Source: Candidatus Gastranaerophilales bacterium (GTDB lineage Bacteria; Cyanobacteriota; Vampirovibrionia; Gastranaerophilales; Gastranaerophilaceae). Taken from it: DNA of 6,947 bases. Positions 1-6,880 of this stretch are shown one piece after another. A program made the position numbers and the translations under genes. The number at the start of each line of letters is the position of its first letter. Within the stretch, counting starts at the first letter, position 1. The notes beneath the pieces are model-generated. The model had not been told where the DNA came from and did not search any database. It saw only the letters and a program-made list of their open reading frames with translations. The DNA lies in the NCBI GenBank assembly GCA_900772035.1, contig CAAGQE010000070.1, positions 1-6,947 on the forward strand, in the 5' to 3' direction.

Positions 1-33
1 AAATGCTATCTTCTTCTTTGTTTCTGCCGCCAT
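1..33 (-). CDS. Start of an unidentified gene, cut by the window edge
   Basis: On the minus strand an ATG at 33-31 opens a frame that runs to the window edge as MAAETKKKIAF (11 codons). It starts 10 nt after the TAG stop of the winged-helix gene at 44-658. A modest ribosome-binding match (AGGT, plus-strand 42-45) overlaps that stop and lies 8 nt before the ATG. The tight spacing suggests translation coupled to the upstream gene and a shared operon. Too little is visible to name a function. The alternative is that this is a chance short frame. Confidence 0.5.
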   Translation of the reverse strand, partial: MAAETKKKIAF

Positions 34-43
34 TAATATTTAC

Positions 44-658
44 CTATACTTTTAAAACGTAACCGCCGTTATCAGCGTTGAATAATACGTCTTGATTGAG
101 TTTTTGTCTTAAATTTTTGATGTATTTGTAAACGTAATCTCTGGGAAGTTCCAAAAGGGCTGCCATATCTTTTGCGTATACAATTACACCTTTGTTTTTC
201 AATAAATAATCAAAAATCATTTGCTCTCTGGGAATAAGAGGTTTTTTGAATGTTATATCCGCACAATCCAATGCAACAGATACTTCTTCTTTTGTTGCAA
301 CGGGTTTTGCAGGAGTTTTCTTAACTTCTTTAACTTCCTTAACTTCTTTTATTTCTTTGACTTCTTTTGTTTTCTTAACTTCTTTGTGGACAGGAGCAAC
401 TTCTTTTTTTGTTTTCGGTTGTTCTTTGTGTTCAAACATCGTTTTTAAAGTAATAGTTTGTAATCTTTCGCTGGGTGCTTGATATTCCGATGTTTGCATA
501 GAGTTAAGCGAGTGAGTCATTACCTTATCTATCATATCGTTGGTTTCTTTTTCGCCTTGAATGACTTTTCCAAGTCTGGCTGCATATTCTTCCAACGTAA
601 TTCTTTCAAGAGAACTTCTCCATTGACGAACTTCTTCTTTTGTAAGATATTCCGGCAT
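44..658 (-). CDS. OmpR-type winged-helix protein without receiver domain
   Basis: The protein has 204 residues in three parts. Residues 1-75 are charged and probably helical, with no family I recognise. Residues 76-128 are a low-complexity Lys/Glu/Val linker with KEV/KEI triplets. Residues 138-204 match the pattern of the OmpR/PhoB C-terminal winged helix: a start like L-I-PREQ, the helix pair KNKGVIVYAKDMAALL, the recognition-helix region YVYKYIKNLRQKL, and the hairpin wing ending NGGYVL. Such domains normally bind DNA behind a phosphoacceptor receiver. Here no receiver Asp/Lys pattern is present, so phosphorylation control of the usual kind is unlikely. The start is supported by AAGGAG (plus-strand 667-672) 8 nt before the ATG. 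A second gene follows 10 nt after the stop. The likely role is a cytoplasmic transcription regulator or DNA-binding adaptor; its target is unknown. The DNA-binding fold is fairly sure, the function is not. Confidence 0.85.
   Translation of the reverse strand: MPEYLTKEEVRQWRSSLERITLEEYAARLGKVIQGEKETNDMIDKVMTHSLNSMQTSEYQAPSERLQTITLKTMFEHKEQPKTKKEVAPVHKEVKKTKEVKEIKEVKEVKEVKKTPAKPVATKEEVSVALDCADITFKKPLIPREQMIFDYLLKNKGVIVYAKDMAALLELPRDYVYKYIKNLRQKLNQDVLFNADNGGYVLKV
321..383. repeat. 9-bp tandem repeat inside the winged-helix gene linker
   Basis: Seven consecutive 9-nt units are visible on the plus strand: TTAACTTCT, TTAACTTCC, TTAACTTCT, TTTATTTCT, TTGACTTCT, TTTGTTTTC, TTAACTTCT. On the coding (minus) strand they encode the KEV/KEI/KT run of residues ~94-114. 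The unit is a multiple of three, so gain or loss of copies changes linker length without breaking the frame. Confidence 0.85.
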
Positions 659-681
659 TCCGTACTCTCCTTGACTATTCT

Positions 682-710
682 ATTATATGTATTTACGGGC
701 GATTTGAATA
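682..710 (-). promoter_or_regulatory. Candidate promoter of the winged-helix gene
   Basis: On the minus strand a perfect TATAAT lies at 687-682. A start about 7 nt downstream would give a leader of roughly 16 nt that still contains the AAGGAG ribosome-binding site. The -35 at 17 bp spacing is poor (TATTCA, 710-705), so the call rests on the -10 box and its position. In AT-rich DNA such a box can arise by chance. Confidence 0.35.
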
Positions 711-718
711 ATATCGCC
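698..718. promoter_or_regulatory. Inverted repeat GGCGAT-N9-ATCGCC, possible operator
   Basis: GGCGAT (698-703) and ATCGCC (713-718) form 6-bp perfect arms around 9 AT-rich bases. The repeat covers the -35 region of the candidate promoter of the winged-helix gene, where a dimeric repressor could bind. A similar palindrome with the same half-sites but a shorter gap lies at 3922-3935 upstream of fusA. The function is inferred only from symmetry and position. Confidence 0.25.
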
Positions 719-824
719 GCTACCAATCTAACCTTAATTACAATAGCATAATAAAATTTGAAAATCTCAAAATATTTAGTAAAGTAAAGATTTTTTTTTA
801 TGTTTTACAATTGAAAAAAAACTC

Positions 825-852
825 TTTACAGGATATTTTTTTGAGATATTTT
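825..852 (+). promoter_or_regulatory. Candidate promoter of the membrane protein gene
   Basis: TTTACA (825-830) and TATTTT (847-852) are spaced by 16 bp. A start near 859 would leave about 60 nt of leader before the ATG at 921. A second option is TTCAAA (861-866) with TATATT (883-888), also 16 bp apart. The region is so AT-rich that neither can be chosen firmly. Confidence 0.3.
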
Positions 853-920
853 ATCCTTTTTTCAAAAATATGGTATCGTAAATATATTATTTAAAATTTG
901 TTATTGTTTGCAGGGTCATT

Positions 921-2438
921 ATGGAAGTAAAAACAACCAAAACAGTCAAGTTTCTATCGATAATATTTATACTTTTGACGATAATTCACGTTTTATACGC
1001 TACATATTCAATGCGCGGATTGTATTTGGACGATTTATTTTTGATGACCAAAATGCTGGATAATATTTCATTGGGTCGTTTCGTTATTTGCAATGATTTT
1101 GACCACCCCAGATATGTTATGCAATTTCTTCAACAAGCCCCCGTTATGTTCGCGGGAATTGTGCTGAAAATCAGCAGTAAAAAGGCACTTATGATGCTTC
1201 ATTCTCTGATGTGCTTCGGCATTCCGCTTATTGCACTTTATTGGAATTACAAACTTACGCAAAGGACGAAACAATGGGCGATTTTGTTCTGGAGTGTGGT
1301 TTCTTACGCATCAATGATTTTGTTTGCACAAATATTTCCTTACGTTGAATCTTTTACGGGAATTGTGTTCCAGTTTGTGCTTTTGAACTATTTGTTCGGA
1401 AAAATTCATTATACAAAACGGGATAAAATCGGGATATTTTTCCTTTTAATTGCAATGTTCGGAATTTACGAATATACGATAATTTTGGGCATTTTGCTCT
1501 TTATCGGTACTTTTTTCACGTTATTCGACGAGGAAAATCCCGACGACTTGCAGATGAAACTCGTAATCGGGGCAGGTTCTTTGTTTGCATCGGCATATAC
1601 GATATTTTTTGTTATTCTTAACAAACACGAACATTCGGACGGAATAAGATTTTTCAAGGAAATGTTTGATTTTATACCGCATACTTTCGATTTAAACTTC
1701 GGATTATTCGTTATCACGGCTGTTTTGCTCTGCCTTTTAATATTCAAAAAAGGAAAGTTGAAACTTTGGCAAACCTTTGCAATCGGCTTGATATACGTTG
1801 CATATCTTGCGAATATGGTGACGGATTTGAATACATATCTTGTTCCTATGTGGGAAATTCACATGAGAAGTATTCCGTGTTGGGCAATGCCTGCGATTTT
1901 TGCAGGGATTGTTATTTACAGATACTTCAAAATGCCCGAGCAAAAAGAACTTATTAACAGGGCCTATGTGCCTGTTCTGTTTTGCGGAATAGTTTTGACC
2001 TGCTGGCAGATGGTTCATACTTATTATTGGAATGAAAATATTAATTATATAAGAGAAAAATTGGATAACTGCGGAGCGCATATATACGTTCCTGCGGCAG
2101 ATGAGGATTTGAGCAGTTTCTTTAACGAAGATTTAAGACGATATATTTGGGCAAACGGCTATCCTGCGCTTTCAATTTTGTCTAATAAAAAATATAAGAC
2201 CAAGGCATTTTTATTCCCGCCCGAGGAAACGAAAAGTCCGGCGGATGAAACTTATTTGTCTCACATTTGGGTTTCAAAGGAAAGAGGAATTATCTCTATC
2301 CCAATCGGAATGACTTTGAGTATCCAAAATAAATTTTGGGATTTGTCGGATTGCGTTGACGAAATGGAAAATTATATTGAGTCAACGGGGGTTGAAACTA
2401 CAAAGCCCGAAAATCCCGACGATATTCTCTATCCGTAG
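921..2438 (+). CDS. Polytopic membrane protein, possible GT-C-type glycosyltransferase
   Basis: The protein has 505 residues. Hydrophobic segments are seen at about 10-27, 88-108, 119-139, 144-160, 169-187, 187-201, 213-233, 258-275, 283-299, 320-335 and 348-366, giving roughly ten or eleven membrane passes. The last ~135 residues (370-505) are soluble and end in an acidic, proline-containing tail. Directly after the first membrane segment comes YLDDLF (Asp37-Asp38). An acidic pair in the first extracytoplasmic loop is typical of GT-C-fold glycosyltransferases, which use lipid-linked sugar donors and act at the outer face of the cytoplasmic membrane. The family assignment is an inference from topology and this motif alone; a transporter or a polymer ligase is not excluded. 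The ATG at 921 has a weak ribosome-binding site (CAGGGT, 911-916). The gene stands alone: divergent from the winged-helix gene, convergent with asnS, and followed by a hairpin terminator. It favours codons such as ATA, TTT and GGA, unlike fusA. Confidence 0.85.
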   Translation: MEVKTTKTVKFLSIIFILLTIIHVLYATYSMRGLYLDDLFLMTKMLDNISLGRFVICNDFDHPRYVMQFLQQAPVMFAGIVLKISSKKALMMLHSLMCFGIPLIALYWNYKLTQRTKQWAILFWSVVSYASMILFAQIFPYVESFTGIVFQFVLLNYLFGKIHYTKRDKIGIFFLLIAMFGIYEYTIILGILLFIGTFFTLFDEENPDDLQMKLVIGAGSLFASAYTIFFVILNKHEHSDGIRFFKEMFDFIPHTFDLNFGLFVITAVLLCLLIFKKGKLKLWQTFAIGLIYVAYLANMVTDLNTYLVPMWEIHMRSIPCWAMPAIFAGIVIYRYFKMPEQKELINRAYVPVLFCGIVLTCWQMVHTYYWNENINYIREKLDNCGAHIYVPAADEDLSSFFNEDLRRYIWANGYPALSILSNKKYKTKAFLFPPEETKSPADETYLSHIWVSKERGIISIPIGMTLSIQNKFWDLSDCVDEMENYIESTGVETTKPENPDDILYP

Positions 2439-2466
2439 AAGTTGCAATAATAATAAATGAGAAATA

Positions 2467-2499
2467 AAAAAGGACGGTTTTGATGCCGTCCTTTTTCTT
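2467..2499. terminator. Bidirectional terminator between convergent genes
   Basis: An 11-bp perfect stem (2467-2477 with 2486-2496; core GGACGG/CCGTCC flanked by five A-T pairs) closes a short loop. Read on the plus strand it ends in TTTTTCTT, which terminates the membrane protein gene (stop at 2438). Read on the minus strand it ends in a T-run, which terminates asnS (stop codon at 2514-2516). The position midway between two convergent genes fits use from both sides. Confidence 0.9.
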
Positions 2500-2513
2500 G
2501 CTTGAAGTTATAA

Positions 2514-3800
2514 TTAAGGTTTCAATCTGTCCATAAGTCTCGGGAACGGAATAGTTTCTCTTACGTGAGAAAGTCCGCAGAGCCAAGCGACAGTTCTTTC
2601 GATACCCAAACCGAAACCTGCGTGCGGAACCGAGCCGTATTTTCTCAAATCCAAGTACCAGTCGAAAGTTTCGGGGTTCAAGTTTTGTTCTTTGATTTTA
2701 GCCATCAATTTGTCGATATCTTCTTCACGTTGACCGCCGCCGATAATTTCGCCGTAGCCTTCGGGAGCAATCATATCAACGCAGGCAGCCTTGTCGTTTT
2801 CTGCTTGTTTAAAGTAGAATGCCTTAACGCTCATCGGGTAGTGGTGAATCATAACAGGCTTGTCAAATTCTTCCGAGATGAGAGTTTCTTCGTCGCCGCC
2901 GAAGTCTTCTCCGTAGGGAGTGTCGTTGCCTTTTTTGTGAAGAATTTCGATTGCTTCGTCGTAAGAAATTCTCGGGAACGGACGTTTGATGTTTTCGAGT
3001 TTTGAAATGTCACGTTCAAGAGTTTCGAGTTCGGGACGGCAATGTTCAACGACCTGTTGAACGATGTATTCAACAAATTCTTCTGCCAAATCCATATCTT
3101 CAAAGATATCCATAAATGCAACTTCGGGTTCTACCATCCAAAATTCCGTCAAGTGACGACGTGTTTTTGATTTTTCCGCGCGGAATGTAGGTCCGAAGCA
3201 GTATGCCTTTCCGACTGCTGCGCAAGCGGCTTCCATATAAAGTTGACCGCTTTGTGAAAGGTATGCTTTTTGGTCGAAGTAATCTGTTTCAAACAAAGTT
3301 GTTGAGCCTTCGCAAGCATTCGGAGTGAAAATAGGTGCATCTACGAGAGTGAAACCGTGGTTGTCGAAAAAGTCACGGATTGACTTGATAATTCTGTGTC
3401 TTACTCTCAATATTGCTTTTTGTTTTAATGAACGAAGCCATAAATGTCTGTGTTCCATAAGGAAGTGAGGACCGTGTTCTTTCGGGGTAATCGGGTAATC
3501 TTCCGAACCGCAGATGACTTTAACGTCTGTTGCATCGATTTCATAACCGATTTTTGAACGGTCATGTTTTTTAACCGTACCTGTAACTTCTACCGATGAT
3601 TCTTGAGTAATTTTGTCGGCAAGTTCAAAAACTTCTTCCGAAACATTGCCCTTGAAAACTACCGCTTGAATTTCTCCCGTACCGTCACGGAGTTGGAGAA
3701 AGTGTAATTTTCCGCTTGAACGTTTGTTGTAAAGCCAAGCCTTGAGGGTGATTTCTTGTCCTTCGTAATTTTTTATGTCTTCAATAAAGATTTTTTTCAT
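2514..3800 (-). CDS. asnS: Asparaginyl-tRNA synthetase
   Basis: This 428-residue class IIb synthetase charges tRNA-Asn with asparagine, using ATP, in the cytoplasm. An N-terminal OB-fold for anticodon binding spans about residues 15-97 ([20 protein letters not shown]). The catalytic domain follows: motif 1 around 148-160 ([12 protein letters not shown]), the amino-acid pocket region with CEGSTTLF and [12 protein letters not shown] (163-191), motif 2 at 206-226 ([16 protein letters not shown], with the ATP-binding Arg207), and motif 3 at 395-403 (GFGLGIERT, Arg402). The C-terminal [12 protein letters not shown] and the total length match the compact Bacillus-type AsnRS (about 430 residues) rather than the longer E. 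coli form. AspRS is less likely because of the AsnRS-type ending and the [10 protein letters not shown] context. The start has AAGGAG (3806-3811) 5 nt upstream. The gene is divergent from fusA and probably monocistronic, with a leader too short for a T-box. Confidence 0.96.
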   Translation of the reverse strand: MKKIFIEDIKNYEGQEITLKAWLYNKRSSGKLHFLQLRDGTGEIQAVVFKGNVSEEVFELADKITQESSVEVTGTVKKHDRSKIGYEIDATDVKVICGSEDYPITPKEHGPHFLMEHRHLWLRSLKQKAILRVRHRIIKSIRDFFDNHGFTLVDAPIFTPNACEGSTTLFETDYFDQKAYLSQSGQLYMEAACAAVGKAYCFGPTFRAEKSKTRRHLTEFWMVEPEVAFMDIFEDMDLAEEFVEYIVQQVVEHCRPELETLERDISKLENIKRPFPRISYDEAIEILHKKGNDTPYGEDFGGDEETLISEEFDKPVMIHHYPMSVKAFYFKQAENDKAACVDMIAPEGYGEIIGGGQREEDIDKLMAKIKEQNLNPETFDWYLDLRKYGSVPHAGFGLGIERTVAWLCGLSHVRETIPFPRLMDRLKP

Positions 3801-3830
3801 GATTGCTCCTTAAACTTCAAACACACAAAA

Positions 3831-3839
3831 ATCATACCA
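3831..3839 (-). promoter_or_regulatory. Extended -10 promoter element of asnS
   Basis: The minus strand reads TGGTATGAT at 3839-3831, which is a TG-N extended -10 box (TATGAT). No good -35 is present at normal spacing, as is common for extended -10 promoters. A start near 3824 would give a leader of about 24 nt carrying the AAGGAG site. This short leader argues against riboswitch or T-box control. Confidence 0.5.
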
Positions 3840-3921
3840 CGGAAAAACTTAAAATCGGATAATGTAACATCTTATAAATAAATTATTTTGTATTTTTTTA
3901 TGTTTATGAGAAGATTTTATT

Positions 3922-3935
3922 GGCGATTTATCGCT
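3922..3935. promoter_or_regulatory. Small palindrome upstream of fusA, possible operator
   Basis: GCGAT (3923-3927) and ATCGC (3930-3934) are inverted around TT. The site lies about 40 nt before the fusA start and next to the best -10-like hexamer in that region, TAAAAT (3935-3940), for which I find no convincing -35. The half-sites equal those of the palindrome at 698-718. Its role is unproven. Confidence 0.22.
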
Positions 3936-3973
3936 AAAATTAAATATTACAGTAAAATAAAGGAATACAAAAA

Positions 3974-6058
<2,085 letters not shown>

Positions 6059-6083
6059 TTTGCGAGATAATATCAAGCGAAAT

Positions 6084-6114
6084 AAAAGAGCGACAGAAAT
6101 GCCGCTCTTTTTTT
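6084..6114 (+). terminator. Rho-independent terminator of fusA
   Basis: A perfect 9-bp stem AAAAGAGCG (6084-6092) / CGCTCTTTT (6103-6111) encloses a 10-nt loop, and the T-run continues to 6114. It begins 25 nt after the fusA stop and ends the transcript before the repeat patch. Confidence 0.9.
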
Positions 6115-6174
6115 GTGCAGAAATATTCTTTGAAACAGATTTTCGGTAAAACACCCCTAGCTTGTTATTGTCGA

Positions 6175-6247
6175 AGATTCTTCGGGCGCTGCCCTCAGAA
6201 TGACGTTGCATATTTACCGTCATACTGAGGCTTTAGCCGAAGTATCT
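6175..6247. repeat. Palindromic element pair 1 (two inverted GTCA...ATCT units)
   Basis: Unit 1 (6175-6204, read on the minus strand) and unit 2 (6219-6247, plus strand) are inverted copies facing each other across a 14-nt spacer (6205-6218). Each unit starts GTCA, ends ATCT and can fold alone: ATTCT/AGAAT plus GGGC/GCCC in unit 1, ATACT/AGTAT plus GGCT/AGCC in unit 2. The inner arms 6194-6205 and 6218-6229 also pair with 11 of 12 bases, so the whole pair could form one long hairpin. Such pairs resemble REPINs. Very similar palindromes are, from memory, widely scattered in unrelated bacterial genomes. The 60 bases before this pair (6115-6174) show nothing recognisable. Confidence 0.85.
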
Positions 6248-6255
6248 AACAACCA

Positions 6256-6315
6256 AGACCCTGAAATAAATTCAGGGTGACAATAAAGGTGTCATCCGAA
6301 CTTGTTTCGGAATCT
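6256..6315. repeat. Palindromic element pair 2
   Basis: Unit 3 (6256-6282, minus orientation) has the 8-bp stem ACCCTGAA/TTCAGGGT with loop ATAAA. Unit 4 (6291-6315, plus orientation) has the 6-bp stem TCCGAA/TTCGGA with loop CTTGT. They face each other across AATAAAGGT. They belong to the same GTCA...ATCT class as pair 1, with smaller hairpins. The pair is repeated in tandem, in decayed form, as 6322-6378. Confidence 0.82.
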
Positions 6316-6321
6316 TTCAAT

Positions 6322-6378
6322 AATCCAAATAAATTTAGGGAGACAATAAAATGTCATGCTGAACTCGTTTCAGCATCT
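6322..6378. repeat. Palindromic element pair 3, one half decayed
   Basis: Unit 5 (6322-6345, minus orientation) is a degenerate copy of unit 3: it keeps AAATAAATT, AGGG and GACAATAAA but has lost the left stem. Unit 6 (6353-6378, plus orientation) is intact, with the 8-bp stem ATGCTGAA/TTCAGCAT and loop CTCGT. Unit 6 lies 60 nt beyond the stop of the GIY-YIG gene and could weakly stop its transcript, although only a short T-run follows on the minus strand. Confidence 0.78.
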
Positions 6379-6427
6379 TACTTTTAAGTTTGCCTGCATT
6401 CACTCGTCTTCATTCTTTCAAAAATTC
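6375..6427 (-). repeat. AT-drifted copy of a ~53-nt module, left of the nuclease gene
   Basis: Read on the minus strand, this stretch begins 11 nt after the GIY-YIG stop codon and runs into the AGAT end of unit 6. It aligns without gaps over 50 bases to 6881-6930 on the plus strand with 35 matches. Twelve of the 15 differences are G-to-A or C-to-T going from the right copy to this one. Both copies are followed by AGAT. It may be the 3' end of the nuclease-bearing unit or an eroded extension of its coding sequence. Confidence 0.65.
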
Positions 6428-6438
6428 ACTTTAGAGTC

Positions 6439-6726
6439 TTATAAATCAGATGATAAATCCTTTAAAGTTGGATTAACTTCTTTTATGAGATTAATTTTCC
6501 AGTCTCTATGCCAGCGTTTTAATTGTTTTTCTCTGTTTAATGCGGCTTCTATGCTTTCAGTTTGTTCAAAATAAACCAACTTATCAACATTATATTTTTT
6601 CGTAAAACCATCAACAATTTTGTTTTTATGTTCCCATATTCGTTTTTTCAGATTTCCTGTTACACCAATATAAAATGTTGTTTCATTGTAGTTCGTTAAA
6701 ATATATACTGCATAAGATTTGTTCAT
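6439..6726 (-). CDS. Small GIY-YIG nuclease-family protein
   Basis: This 95-residue single-domain protein is of the UvrC-N-terminal / YhbQ (UPF0213)-like GIY-YIG type, a metal-dependent DNA endonuclease fold. Visible motifs are YAVYIL (5-10, the GIY strand, Tyr8), FYIGVT (18-23, the YIG strand, Tyr19), LKKRIWEHK (26-34, catalytic-type Arg29 and His33) and NREKQLKRW (64-72, metal-binding-type Glu66). All expected catalytic positions are filled, so the enzyme looks active. The C-terminal NPTLKDLSSDL corresponds to the family's usual NP-W-DL ending. No extra DNA-binding domain is present. The gene has no ribosome-binding site; its promoter places the transcript start at the ATG itself. Clusters of palindromic repeats begin about 60 bp from each end. 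Its biological role is not established; nicking or moving the repeats is my inference, and a DNA-repair role is the alternative. Confidence 0.92.
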   Translation of the reverse strand: MNKSYAVYILTNYNETTFYIGVTGNLKKRIWEHKNKIVDGFTKKYNVDKLVYFEQTESIEAALNREKQLKRWHRDWKINLIKEVNPTLKDLSSDL

Positions 6727-6732
6727 GCATTA

Positions 6733-6761
6733 ATTATAACTTTATAAATTACTTTAATCAA
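6733..6761 (-). promoter_or_regulatory. Promoter of the GIY-YIG gene, predicting a leaderless mRNA
   Basis: On the minus strand TTGATT (6761-6756) and a perfect TATAAT (6738-6733) are separated by exactly 17 bp. The expected start, about 7 nt after the -10 box, is the A of the ATG at 6726. No Shine-Dalgarno-like sequence lies between. This is the best promoter match in the window. Confidence 0.65.
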
Positions 6762-6788
6762 AAATATTACGATTATCTGTTGGTAATC

Positions 6789-6815
6789 AGACCCTGAAAC
6801 AAGTTCAGGGTGACA
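6789..6815 (-). repeat. Single palindromic element (unit 7)
   Basis: ACCCTGAA (6791-6798) and TTCAGGGT (6804-6811) form an 8-bp stem around ACAAG. The stem is identical to that of unit 3 and only the loop differs. It lies 62 nt from the start of the GIY-YIG gene. Unlike the others it has no facing partner; the next unit has the same orientation. Confidence 0.83.
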
Positions 6816-6825
6816 AAATGTTTAC

Positions 6826-6879
6826 AGATTCTTCGCCTTTCGGCTCAGAATGACGTTGGATATTTACCGTCATACTGAG
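6826..6879. repeat. Palindromic element pair 4, second unit truncated
   Basis: Unit 8 (6826-6854, minus orientation) folds through ATTCT/AGAAT and GCC/GGC. Unit 9 keeps only GTCATACTGAG (6869-6879) and then breaks into the module at 6881. The 36 bases 6844-6879 match 6194-6229 of pair 1 at 35 positions (the difference is C6209 versus G6859), including the 14-nt spacer. The two long matches are direct repeats about 650 bp apart with the nuclease gene between them. Confidence 0.83.
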
Positions 6880-6880
6880 C

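Larger units (their letters stand above)
6353..6879. mobile_element. Candidate GIY-YIG/palindrome cassette
   Basis: The stretch holds unit 6, the left module, the nuclease gene with its own promoter, unit 7 and pair 4. Repeats lie within about 60 bp of both ends of the gene and nothing else is encoded. I see no clear target-site duplication and the exact ends are not defined. The layout resembles RAYT genes flanked by REP palindromes, but the enzyme family differs. It is offered as a hypothesis of one mobile or formerly mobile unit. Confidence 0.35.

Noticed and set aside
246..482. Plus-strand frames rich in Phe, Leu, Ser and Thr opposite the winged-helix gene
   Set aside because: They are antisense shadows of the Lys/Glu/Val repeat, with no ribosome-binding site or family resemblance.
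764..847. Inverted 9-mers ATCTCAAAA / TTTTGAGAT in the 659-920 intergenic region
   Set aside because: They are short, far apart and in very AT-rich DNA, where such matches are expected by chance.
2565..3005. 146-codon plus-strand frame opposite asnS
   Set aside because: It lies wholly antisense to a well-conserved synthetase and its composition follows the complementary codons.
3801..3830. T-box or other riboswitch before asnS
   Set aside because: The predicted leader is only about 24 nt and contains no room for a specifier stem or T-box sequence.
6138..6146. GATTTTCGG as a further module copy (also at 6882-6890)
   Set aside because: Only nine bases agree and the flanks do not align, so chance is likely.
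6356..6376. Dedicated terminator of the GIY-YIG gene
   Set aside because: The hairpin is a copy of the dispersed repeat, and only four T follow on the minus strand, so it is listed as a repeat with at most a weak stop function.
6175..6378. CRISPR array
   Set aside because: The repeats vary in sequence, length and orientation and are themselves palindromes. There are no unique spacers of constant length and no cas genes.
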